The translations under genes were made by a program, and so were the position numbers. The notes below the pieces were generated by a model that did not search any database, was not told the DNA's origin, and saw nothing but the letters and a program-made list of their open reading frames with translations. A stretch of 64,000 bases of DNA, from assembly GCA_963739235.1 (NCBI GenBank), contig CAVTZY010000023.1, positions 62,001-126,000 on the forward strand, given 5' to 3'. The DNA comes from JAFNAG01 sp963739235 (GTDB taxonomy: Bacteria > Acidobacteriota > UBA6911). Positions 52,183 to 60,603 of this stretch are shown one piece after another (positions within the stretch are counted from its first letter, which is position 1; each line of letters begins with the position of its first letter).

Positions 52183-53139
52183 TCACATTCTGCTCGGCGT
52201 CAACGTGTAATTCCATGCCGGTAGCGTCTTGTGGCCGGCAAGCATGAGCCGCTTCATCTCTACGTTGGAGATCTCTTCGCCCTTTTCATAACGCTTCAGT
52301 GACAACCAGGCGTTGACCTTCAATCCGCCCGAGGTAGTAGTCGAGTGAATATACTTGATCACAGTCTCATAGCTTTCCAGCGGCTTGCCTGCCCAGTTCT
52401 TGCTAATCTGGGAAAACAGGCGGTGCTCGATCGGATTCCATTTTGATGCGCCAGGCGGATAATGACAGACGGTCACCTTCAGCCCGTAAGGATTGCAGAA
52501 CCGGTGTTGCAGGTGATACTTCCATCCACGCGCACGGGCGCTGTTGCCGCCGCCACAGTCTGCCAAGATCAGGAGTTCATCTGCATCAGGATAGATACTG
52601 CCGCCCCGACTTTTCCACCAGGAAACGATTGCGTCCACTGCGAAGGCGGGCGTTTCGGTGCTGGTCCCGACCACCACGAAACCATGATTGGTCCGCGTAT
52701 CGTAGATGCCATAGGGAATCGCCATCCCCTCGGCATCGCTGCGGAAGTCGTGGTCGTTGACGATCTGCGGTTCGCGTTGCCACGACACCCCGGGATTCTT
52801 GAAGGCCCCGACCATCTCCTTCTTTTTCGCGTCCACGCTGATGACAGGCTTTCCGTTGGAGGAGAACTCCTCCCTTTTCCGGCCGATGTATAAAAACTGC
52901 TGGTTTCGTACCCGGCGGGGCGGCGGATTCTTGTTCCCTGACTCCAGTCTCTTGTGGTTCACGCGCAAGGAGAACCCCATCCGCTTCAACAACCGGCGCA
53001 CCGTGTTGGCACTAACACGGATCTGCAGCCGACGCAGTTCTCGAGCGATTTTCCTGGTTGTCCTTCGGGTCCACTTCAGACCCTTCATCGGATCGCCAGC
53101 CGTTTCGTGTTTGAGCAGGTCCGAAATGCATGCGATCAC
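52183..53139 (-). CDS. ISAzo13 transposase, catalytic part (made by -1 frameshift)
   Basis: 318-residue frame corresponding to the catalytic part of ISAzo13 transposases (the Rhodopirellula-type DDE family). Motifs: KWTRRTTRKIARELRRLQIR, SANTVRRLLKRMGFSLRVN, GKPVISVDAKKKEMVGAFKN (first Asp), ADELLILADCGGGNSARARG (second Asp), CHYPPGASKWNPIEHRLFSQ (Glu) and GLKVNAWLSLKRYEKGEEIS. The GTG at 53139 is probably not a true start: homology continues upstream in the other frame (EVIACISDLLK...), entered by slippage on the A8 run at 53148-53155. Confidence 0.9.
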   Translation of the reverse strand: MIACISDLLKHETAGDPMKGLKWTRRTTRKIARELRRLQIRVSANTVRRLLKRMGFSLRVNHKRLESGNKNPPPRRVRNQQFLYIGRKREEFSSNGKPVISVDAKKKEMVGAFKNPGVSWQREPQIVNDHDFRSDAEGMAIPYGIYDTRTNHGFVVVGTSTETPAFAVDAIVSWWKSRGGSIYPDADELLILADCGGGNSARARGWKYHLQHRFCNPYGLKVTVCHYPPGASKWNPIEHRLFSQISKNWAGKPLESYETVIKYIHSTTTSGGLKVNAWLSLKRYEKGEEISNVEMKRLMLAGHKTLPAWNYTLTPSRM

Positions 53140-53888
53140 TTCCGGCGTTTTTTTTCCGCAGCCGGGCGCCCACCGCCCTGACGGCGAATCCTTTCCCGCT
53201 GGACACGGTCTCCAAAGAGCTCCCGGCGCCCACGCGACACTGTGTGCACGTCCAACCCCAGAAAGTCCGCAATCTTGATATCGCCGCCGTATCCGAGCTT
53301 CTGGGCCTCCAAGCCCGCATACACCCGCCTCTGTTTCTCATCCAGCAAGCTGAAAAACAGAATGATCGCGGCCTTCATTTCCGGCGCCAGCCCTTCGCCC
53401 GCCGCCGAGTCGCCCACCTCCAGCGCACCCGCCGGACTCTGGCGGCGCAGCCATTGCTCGCGCCGTACCCCAGGCTCAGTAGAAAAGTGCACAAGGACGC
53501 CGCCGATTTCCTCGCGGGCAATTTGCCCTCGACGGTACAGCACCAGAAGCGATTCCTTGACCTCGACATTCAGTAGCGCCTGCAATTCCCCGGCGGTAAG
53601 CCCAGCATCGGAATCGTTCACAAACCGCCGGGCGGTGGTGAGCAGGCTGCCGTCGCGCGAAAACCATACGGCGCGGCAAGTCCAGAGACCTCGCTCGTCG
53701 AACCGGGGAATGTTCACCAGCGTGTAGTATCTCCCGCGGTGCGAATAGCTCGTGCGGTAGCCTAACGCCTTGAGCTTTCGAAACACGGTCATGGTAGCCA
53801 TGCTTCCCAAAGCTTGCTTCAGCTCCGGGAGCGTGGCAATCCTCTCTTGATGCAGGAAGGATCGAAGGACATTCGGATCAAATACCAT
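53136..53888 (-). CDS. ISAzo13 transposase, N-terminal part with HTH domains
   Basis: 250 residues from ATG 53888 (AGGAGG ahead on the minus strand). Residues 1-70 look like a winged-helix domain (LHQERIATLPELKQALGSMA, MTVFRKLKALGYRTSYSHRG); a central part (TAGELQALLNVEVKESLLVL, YRRGQIAREEIGGVLVHF) is of unknown type; and the last 75 residues are the ISAzo13 N-terminal region (FFSLLDEKQRRVYAGLEAQK, LGYGGDIKIADFLGLDVHTV, SRGRRELFGDR). In its own frame it ends EKKRRK at 53136; shifting -1 within the A8 run continues as EKKTPEVIACISDLL into the catalytic frame. Confidence 0.85.
   Translation of the reverse strand: MVFDPNVLRSFLHQERIATLPELKQALGSMATMTVFRKLKALGYRTSYSHRGRYYTLVNIPRFDERGLWTCRAVWFSRDGSLLTTARRFVNDSDAGLTAGELQALLNVEVKESLLVLYRRGQIAREEIGGVLVHFSTEPGVRREQWLRRQSPAGALEVGDSAAGEGLAPEMKAAIILFFSLLDEKQRRVYAGLEAQKLGYGGDIKIADFLGLDVHTVSRGRRELFGDRVQRERIRRQGGGRPAAEKKRRK
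53148..53155 (-). promoter_or_regulatory. Probable programmed -1 frameshift site (A8 run)
   Basis: Eight A on the minus strand within GCGGAAAAAAAACGCC. A -1 shift here (A AAA AAA type slippery run) fuses the two transposase frames; the zero frame stops 13 bases further on. Frameshifting on A runs is well known for IS transposases. Confidence 0.7.
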
Positions 53889-53936
53889 GTGGTATAGTTC
53901 CTCCTGAAAAGAGTCTACCAGGACGAATTATACCAC
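53889..53936. promoter_or_regulatory. Inverted repeat at ISAzo13 transposase start
   Basis: GTGGTATAGTTC (53889-53900) and GAATTATACCAC (53925-53936): 12-bp dyad with one mismatch. One arm lies between RBS and start codon, so it may be a repressor site for the N-terminal HTH domain or a translation-blocking hairpin. Confidence 0.5.
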
Positions 53937-55805
53937 ACCCATGATTCCCAACCATCTCATAAATTTATTGATAAATGGCCATTTGATGCCCATAGACGAT
54001 CAAGATGCGTAAACGACCTTTGGGATAGTTGCTCCGCAGAATGTGAAGTTATTTTTGCGCAGGCGCTAAGCGTATCGGGATGGTCGGGGCCAAGCACGCG
54101 GCGGCGTCCCTCCAGGACTTCGGTTGTCAGGCGCAGGCTCTCGCTCAATTTGCCTTGCCGGGAGTAGAGCGCCGCGGTGTTGAAGATCACTTGCAAAGTG
54201 TCAGGGTGCTCCGGACCTGACGATCTGCGGTATAGATCCAGGGCTAGACCGAGCTGCCGCTGCGCTTCAGAATACAGGCCGAGATCCATGTATGTCGTGC
54301 CAATCGTGCTTCTGATCGAAGCCTCCACCAGAGGCTTATTCTCGAACTTGCCGGATATGAGCGCCGCAGCTCGATCGAGCGCGGCCCGCACCTTGAGGTC
54401 GGCGTCGGGTTTTTGATCGGGACCGGCCTGCTTCCAGGCACTAGCCTGAGCAAGCAGATCGTTCTGAAGGAATTCGTTCACCGCCTTGGCAGTATCCGAC
54501 TCCCTATCAGCTCTCAGCTTCTCGACCATTGCCTTATCCCTTGCTTCCTTGGCTTGCGCTTCGGCGGCTATGGCCCGGTCTCGATCCTTCATCGCCGCTT
54601 GTTCGGCGACGAGGGCCCGGTCGCGTTCCTGCTTTGTGGCTGCTTCAGCCGTCGTGGCACGGTCGCGTTCGCTCCGGGCTTTTGCTTCGGCCTGGCGGGC
54701 CAACCGTTCAGCCTGGGTCGCCCGCGCGGCTTGCCATGAACTTGCGACGATTCCGGCCAGAAGAACGACGAAGACAGCGGCTACGCTGACTACGAGAACC
54801 CTGTGCCTGCGCGCGAATTTCCGCAATTGATACGCCGCGGTGGGCTGCCGGGCGATGATTGGCTGGTCGTTCAAGTAGCGGCGGATGTCGTCGGCCAAGC
54901 CAGCCGCCGACGCGTAGCGGCGTTCCTTATCCTTCTCCAGCGCCTTGGCCACTATGGTTTCGATATCGCCCCTGTACACCCGGCTCACCGAACTGAGGGG
55001 CGACGGCTCGCTCTCCTGAATCGTCTGGATGGCCTGGTGCACTTGCTTGTGCTTGATTTCGTATGGCAGGCGTCCCGACAGCAACTCGTAAAGTATCACC
55101 CCAAGCGCGTAGACGTCGGTACGCGTATCAATTGCCAGCGGGTCAGCCAGCACCTGTTCAGGACTCATGTAGGCCAGCGTGCCAATGATCTGGCCCATCT
55201 CGGTCTGCAGGGTCGCCTGGGCGTCGGAGTCGGTCACCCGTGCAACACCGAAATCCAGAATCTTCGGCTGACCGTGGTCGTCAACCAGAATATTGCCAGG
55301 CTTGAGGTCTCGATGAATTACGCCACGTTGATGTGCGTGGTGAACCCCTTCGCAGACCTGGGCCATGAGTTCCAGGCGCTGGCGCGTATTGAGACGCGCC
55401 TCCTCGGCATATGCCAATAGCGCCCGGCCATGAATAAACTCCATCGCGAAATACGGCTGCTGCCCAAAACCGGTATCGGCCGCGCCTGCTTCGTAGATCT
55501 GCGCAATGCCGGGGTGTTGCAGGCGCCCGAGTGCCTGCGATTCCTGCTCGAACCGTCGCAGCAGCTCCGGGCTGGAAAAACCCGACCGGATCACCTTGAG
55601 TGCGACCGTCCGGCGGGGCTGCTCCTGCTCAGCTTCGTATACGGTCCCCATGCCACCTTCACCAATTAGGCGGACGATGTGGTATCGACCCAATGTGGCA
55701 GGTAGCTGGCAACCTAGGGCAGGGGCATCGTTGGCCCGCTGAGGAGCGGAAGTCAGGGTAGGGCCGCTCTTTTCGGGCCGAAGCATTGGTGCCCGTCTCG
55801 CATCG

Positions 55806-56087
55806 TCAGACATCTGGACACCTCAATAAGCAATAAGCAAATGCTTCGCCCTCCTCGGATCCGAACTCGCGGGTGGCGAGAATATTGGAGTGTGACAGGG
55901 AGGCGACGGCCTTGGCTTCACGCTGAAAACGCGCAAGGGCATCGGGATCCTTGACAAGCATCTCTGGAAGCAGCTTGACGGGGACGTCACGATCCAATTT
56001 CGTATCGCGCGCGCGGTAGACCTCACCCATTCCTCCCTGGCCCAACTTTTCGATGATTCGATAGTGTGAGAGGCTTTTGCCAATCAT
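55806..56087 (-). pseudogene. N-terminal fragment of a second Ser/Thr kinase
   Basis: Begins MIGKSLSHYRIIEKLGQGGM (ATG 56087; upstream in-frame codons to 56117 look non-native) and contains the glycine loop GQGGMGEVYRARD, KLDRDVPVKLLPEML (Lys) and RFQREAKAVASLSHSNILA, the usual start of acidobacterial PknB-like kinases. It ends after about 90 residues with an unrelated tail (EAFAYCLLRCPDV) overlapping the start of the kinase-TPR gene by eight bases. HRD and DFG regions are missing: non-functional remnant. Confidence 0.75.
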
Positions 56088-56502
56088 GGAGAATCCCACC
56101 ATAGGCAATTCGCGCATTACAATCAGAACGACCCGAGTTGGCTGTCATTATAGTCTGCTGGCACAGGCCTGGGCAGCTGAATTTGCAGCACTTGCGCAAA
56201 TGATTCGGCCACCGAAAACTGCCACGCTCCCAAACGGTCATGTGGGAAGTTGACTGATGACCAGTCACATGCCTGAGATCTACGAGCTTATTCAATGGTT
56301 TGCCGATGGCGGATCTGTACTGGCAAATGACTATTGGGAAGGGGGGCGTTGTTTCTATCGTCGGGTCGATGTTAAAACAGGCAGGCACAGTGTCTTTTTT
56401 GACCGGCCAGGAATTGAAACGCTGGGTAACCTTCCAGTCCTGTCGCACGATGCGGTCATTCCCGAACGTCTGCGATAGCTTGCTCCGGCGATTTAGGGAT
56501 GG
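56088..56502. other. Intergenic region
   Basis: About 415 bases. A plus-strand frame at 56257-56478 (PEIYELIQWFADGGSVLAND, 73 codons) might be the relic of a PD40-type protein but has no RBS or start of known kind. Otherwise nothing seen. Confidence 0.3.
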
Positions 56503-56928
56503 TTAACCAGTCTTCTGCGGACAATAGGTCCTCTCCAACTTGTCAAGTACGCCTAAAGCCTCCAGAGAATTGTCGCCTGGCTTTGCTGAAAAGGGGAGAA
56601 ATTCGACCCCCACCCGATAGCGGAGGCCGATCCTATCGCTACGCGGCGCATGATAGACAACCGTGCCCTCCAGGAGCAGGGCATCTTCTCTGTTGGAATA
56701 ATCGAGCAGTAAAATGATCCGGCGCGCTCTTGGAGGCCTGTCAGTCAGGAACGCCATTCCCCCCTTGCCGATGTCGACCACCGGAGACTTCTCCTCCAGG
56801 GCACGGTTCTTTCGCCATTGCCAAAACCCAATGCTCTTGAAGGAAACAGTGGCCCCCGGGATAGCAAATCGAGCAAACATTCTCTCTCTGAAATCCCGCC
56901 TCGGAGCATTGTCAGCGGAAACGTTCAT
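56503..56928 (-). CDS. PilZ-domain protein
   Basis: 141 residues from ATG 56928 (AAAGGTG ahead on minus strand). PilZ fold, a c-di-GMP-binding domain in many members: an N-terminal RRDFRERMFARFAIPGATV, then SPVVDIGKGGMAFLTDRPP (the D/NxSxxG-like second motif, here DIGKGG), and a C-terminal beta part DALLLEGTVVYHAPRS, RYRVGVEFLPF. The RxxxR first motif is imperfect, so nucleotide binding is uncertain. Gene stands alone. Confidence 0.75.
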   Translation of the reverse strand: MNVSADNAPRRDFRERMFARFAIPGATVSFKSIGFWQWRKNRALEEKSPVVDIGKGGMAFLTDRPPRARRIILLLDYSNREDALLLEGTVVYHAPRSDRIGLRYRVGVEFLPFSAKPGDNSLEALGVLDKLERTYCPQKTG

Positions 56929-57247
56929 GGTCACCTTTCTCGGTCCTAGGGTCAAACAAATCATGGTCTGGCGTGCAATCAAGGATGAGCCGCCGGTCCG
57001 GGTCGGATTCCGAGGCCATGGCTCACATAACGTTACCATATCGGAAGATGGCGGGATCGCATACAGGAGGCCGTGCCCGGGATGGTGGCTGCAGTCAGGC
57101 AGTTTATTTCGCCTACCCATAGGAGCCTATCCTGCTCTCCGCTTTGGAAAACTCTTGGTTTCATTAGCCGCCGCGGACATTTCCGGAGATTTTCAACCCG
57201 ACCGATGCTATTCTACTGCCCGTGGAAAAAAAGCACTACTACCCATT

Positions 57248-58659
57248 ATGATGCATAACCCATACCGTCTGCTGGCGCTCACTCTCTCCCTCGCAGCTGC
57301 CGTCCTTGGGGCCGACGCCCCGGAGTGGCCACAGTTCCGGGGCCCCCAGTGCAACCCCGTCTCGCATGTCCGCCTGCCCGACACCTGGTCCAAGACCGAG
57401 AACGTCGAGTGGTCGGCGGAGATCCCCGGCCGCGGCTGGTCTTCGCCCATCGTCAGCGGTGGCAAGGTCTTTCTCACCACCGCAATCACGGAAGGCAAGT
57501 CCAAGCAGCCGCAGATCGGGACAGAGTATTCAAACGAATACGTCGCCGAGTTGATGAAGCAGGGCCTCTCGGAGAAGGAGGTCGAGGCCAAGGTCGTGGA
57601 GCGGGACTTCGAGATGCCCAATGAAGTCATGCTCCACTACTTCATCTACTGCCTCGATCTGACGACCGGGAAGGTGCTGTGGAAGCAGGAATACCACAGC
57701 GGCCGCCCGCCCGGCGGCCGTCACCGCAAGAACAGTTTCACTTCAGAAACGCCGGTCACTGACGGAAAGCGCGTCTACGTTTACGCCACGAACCTCGGCC
57801 TTTACGCGTATGACATGAAGGGAAAGCCGGTCTGGAAGACGCCGCTGGAGGCCTATCCGATTTATAACGACTTCGGGACCGGCCCGTCGCCCGCGCTTGC
57901 CGGCGATCGGTTGCTGATCGTCAACGACAACGAGAAGCAGCAGTTCATCGCCGCCTTCGACAAGAACACCGGCAAGGAGATCTGGCGTACGAACCGCGAT
58001 CTCGCCGTCAAGCGCGGGGGGCGGCGGCTCGTTCGGGTTGGTCCACTCCCTATATCTGGACCGCCTCGGGACGCACCGAAGTGGTCACCATCGGCCCCGG
58101 AGTCGCCGTCAGCTACGACCTGTCCGGCAAAGAACTGTGGCGGCTGTCGGGCATGTCGCCGATGCCGATTCCGAGCCCATACGCCAGCGAAGGGCTCCTG
58201 TTCCTCAACGGCGGAAAGGGAGGCGGACTCTTCGCGGTGAAGCCCGGGGCTGCCGGCGATATCTCCGCTGCTCCGGCGGGCCGGCCCAACGAATATCTCG
58301 CCTGGTCGCAGGAACGCGCCGGCACCTACCTGCCCACACAAGTCGTCTTCGAAGGCGGCGTCTACGCGCTTACCGAAACGGGTATCCTCAGTCGGTACGA
58401 GGCGCAAACCGGAAAACTCAGCTATCGCTCACGCATTGAGGGAGGTATCGCTTTTACCTCCTCGCCCTGGGCGAATAACGGCAAGATTTTCTGCCTGAAC
58501 GAGGAAGGGAAGACCTTCGTCATCGCAGCCGGGGACAAGTACGAATTGTTGGGGGTTAACGACCTGGCAGAGATGGCACAAGCCACGCCTGCCCTGGTCG
58601 GGGACCGGCTGCTCCTGCGCACCGATACACGGATGTACTCCATCCGCAATCGGCGGTAG
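57248..58659 (+). pseudogene. PQQ-like beta-propeller protein, frameshifted in G6 run
   Basis: Starts at ATG 57248 or 57251 with a signal peptide (PYRLLALTLSLAAAVLGADA). Blades: EWPQFRGPQCNPVSHVRLPD, WSAEIPGRGWSSPIVSGGKV, CLDLTTGKVLWKQEYHSG, SETPVTDGKRVYVYATNLG, AFDKNTGKEIWRTNRDLA. After RTNRDLAVKRG the frame shifts at the G6 run 58016-58021; a one-base change continues as SGWSTPYIWTASGRTEVVTI, GPGVAVSYDLSGKELWRLSG to GDRLLLRTDTRMYSI, ending at 58659. Whole product about 470 residues. Exported quinoprotein-like/BamB-like propeller of acidobacterial-planctomycete type, function unknown. Frameshift may be a sequencing error. Confidence 0.8.
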
Positions 58660-58837
58660 CAGCCGCAGGTGTGCGTATCGGCTTTATTGGGTATCGCCCT
58701 CGCCCTCGGCATCGGCGGTGCGCTCGAGATCGCGCGCGTGCTGAAATCCTCTCTCTGCGAGGTTACGCCTCAGAACCTGGTCAGCCATGCGGTTGTCGCT
58801 TGTGTGTCGCCAAACACCCGTAACGGGGTAATATCAA

Positions 58838-58860
58838 TAAGACGTGGACACCCACTCCGT
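58838..58860. repeat. Palindromic dispersed element, copy 10 (left arm only)
   Basis: GACGTGGACACCCACT at 58841-58856; the right arm is not recognisable downstream. Sits just beyond the 3' end of the NHL protein gene. Confidence 0.4.
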
Positions 58861-58885
58861 ATGATTGAATTGAGGTTGCCTGAGA

Positions 58886-59956
58886 TTAGCGACCGGTGTC
58901 GAGAATCAGTTTTTGCACGCGCCAATTCAGCAACTCCGCGACGTAGATCTCTCTTTCCGATGGGCACGCGATCTCATGAACCCATCCGAACTGTTTGAGT
59001 TGCTTGCCGGACTCTCCAAACATGCCGAGGACCTTTCCCTCCAGGCTCATCTTGTAAATCCGTCCCGGATAGGCATCCGAGCTGAACAGGACCTGATCGG
59101 GCCCAGGCGTAATGCAGATTGCCCACGGTGCGCCGGGGGCCATCGTCCCCGTTGTCGTTGCGGGCCTGTTTCCAATCGCCGGGCGGGCATCAGGAGGCGC
59201 CGGCACGTCCACAGTGATCTGCCGCAGAAATTTTCCTTCGCCATCGAACACTTGAATGCGCCGGTTCCCGCGGTCTGCGACGTAGACGTGGCCCTGCGCA
59301 TCCACGGCGATGCTGTGCGGCGTGTTGAACTGTCCGGGTTGATCACCGGGTTCGCCCCACGACTTGAGCCAGTTGCCGTTCTTGTCCACCTTTGCGACGC
59401 GCGCATTGATATAGCCGTCGCTGATATAGGTGTTGCCGGCGGCATCCCACGCCACGTCCGTCACCTGTCTGAACATCCCGTCCACGGGGGGCAGCGGCGG
59501 CTTGGGGTGTTTCAATGGCCCGGTGCCCTCGTCGGAAGCTTCCTGCCTGCGCCCGAACACCATGGCGACGCGCCCTTCCGCATTGAATTTGATCACCATG
59601 TCCGAGCCCTTGTCAGTCACCCAGATGTTGTCCTCCTTGTCGATCTTGACCGTGTGCGCGAAGGACCACGCGTACAGGTTGTGCCCGACCTCCCGCAGAA
59701 ACCTCCCGTCAGGGCCGAACTCCAGGAGTTGTGCGGCCGCCGCCGCATAAGCGGGTCCGGCGGTATTCCCCCGGGAAAAGACGAAGATGTGTCCCTTTGA
59801 ATTCACCGCCACACCGGCAACTTCGCCGAGATACATGTCAGCGGGAAGTTTTAGAAAATCCGGCACGGAGCGATACCGTATCTCCGGCACGGAAGATTGT
59901 TGAGCGCAAACAGACCCGACAAGCACAAGGAAAAAAACAAACATAGTACGTTTCAT
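58886..59956 (-). CDS. NHL-repeat exported protein
   Basis: 356 residues from ATG 59956 (MKRTMFVFFLVLVGSVCA, signal peptide); an upstream in-frame ATG at 59998 is less likely. Six-bladed NHL-type propeller: VAGVAVNSKGHIFVFSRGNT, HTVKIDKEDNIWVTDKGSDM, VTDVAWDAAGNTYISDGYIN, HSIAVDAQGHVYVADRGNRR and HEIACPSEREIYVAELLNWR. Similar to peptidyl-alpha-hydroxyglycine lyase-like NHL proteins of soil bacteria, but catalytic residues were not checked. Periplasmic or secreted; substrate unknown. Confidence 0.85.
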   Translation of the reverse strand: MKRTMFVFFLVLVGSVCAQQSSVPEIRYRSVPDFLKLPADMYLGEVAGVAVNSKGHIFVFSRGNTAGPAYAAAAAQLLEFGPDGRFLREVGHNLYAWSFAHTVKIDKEDNIWVTDKGSDMVIKFNAEGRVAMVFGRRQEASDEGTGPLKHPKPPLPPVDGMFRQVTDVAWDAAGNTYISDGYINARVAKVDKNGNWLKSWGEPGDQPGQFNTPHSIAVDAQGHVYVADRGNRRIQVFDGEGKFLRQITVDVPAPPDARPAIGNRPATTTGTMAPGAPWAICITPGPDQVLFSSDAYPGRIYKMSLEGKVLGMFGESGKQLKQFGWVHEIACPSEREIYVAELLNWRVQKLILDTGR

Positions 59957-60603
59957 GGAAGCCCCCGAGGCAGGTTCATCTTCAAATATTATGAACACGT
60001 CTCCAGCCGATTGTCCAATTCAGGTGAAATCAGAGGCCCGGGTTTTGATGTCGAGACAGAGAGGAGTGACACACGAGAAGGGGCCGAGGACGGACGACGA
60101 TGACTACTTGATCGAAGGGGTTATCCGCAGTTCCCAAGCCGCAGCAGACCGCCTACCTTAGGCTCTTGTTCGGCATAGGGAACTCCCAATTGTCGCAATA
60201 ACAAACAGGGCAGATCATTTCCAACTCTCACAGATCGGCCGGCTTCAGATGGAGCCGGCATGGCTAAAAAAAAGTCTGGTCTGTAGCCATCAGTGAGAGG
60301 CGTGCTTGGATCGAGCGCAACAGCATTTTCAGCATGAGACAGCAATGCGAGCTTGCAGGGGGCGCACGTTCGAGACTGTACTACGAGCCTGCCGCAGAAA
60401 CGGCCGAGAACCTTTGTCAGACTATCCTTCAGTAGATCTGAATGAGTCGACAGCGGGAGCAACGGCAATGTCGGATCTGGGGAAGGCAGAGAATTGTCGC
60501 AACGTCCACGAATGACGCGAAGCGATTCGTATCATTCGCGGCCGCTTTTGCAGGTTGTTGCCCGGTCCTTGCTTTTCGCGCCGCCTGTGAAGCAGAGTGG
60601 AAT
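59957..60603. other. Intergenic region downstream of the Mac-type operon
   Basis: About 650 bases. A minus-strand frame at 60121-60468 (CALDPSTPL-like fragments, DGYRPDFFLAMPAPSEAG) is of uncertain coding value. No hairpin followed by T-run after the permease stop was noticed. Confidence 0.3.

Larger units (their letters stand above)
52164..54065 (-). mobile_element. Complete ISAzo13-family insertion sequence (1902 bp)
   Basis: Perfect 30-bp terminal inverted repeats starting CGCCTGCGCAAAAATAACTT (52164-52193 and 54036-54065), flanked by CTAAG direct repeats at 52159-52163 and 54066-54070. Transposase read leftwards in two overlapping frames. Inserted into the TPR part of the kinase gene. 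Confidence 0.92.
51036..55813 (-). pseudogene. Ser/Thr protein kinase-TPR gene split by ISAzo13
   Basis: ATG 55813; kinase domain residues 44-310: glycine loop GEGGMGTVY, Lys 73 in VALKV, HRDLKPGNILVDD (Asp 169), ILDFGVAR (DFG 187-189), YMSPEQV. Membrane helix VLVVSVAAVFVVLLAGIVAS near 360, an Ala/Arg/Glu coiled-coil of RDRAxxAEA repeats, then TPR units. Insertion at 52164-54065; removing it and one CTAAG joins HPDTL to RALTRLGRTS in frame, restoring a run of TPRs with RxxLGxxHPDTL repeats (ERHPDTLDAMSNLA, EEHPETMSTASNLA, GAENPKTLTAMNNLA) to the stop at 51036. Restored size about 957 residues. The kinase domain itself is intact and could still be made in truncated form. Confidence 0.9.
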
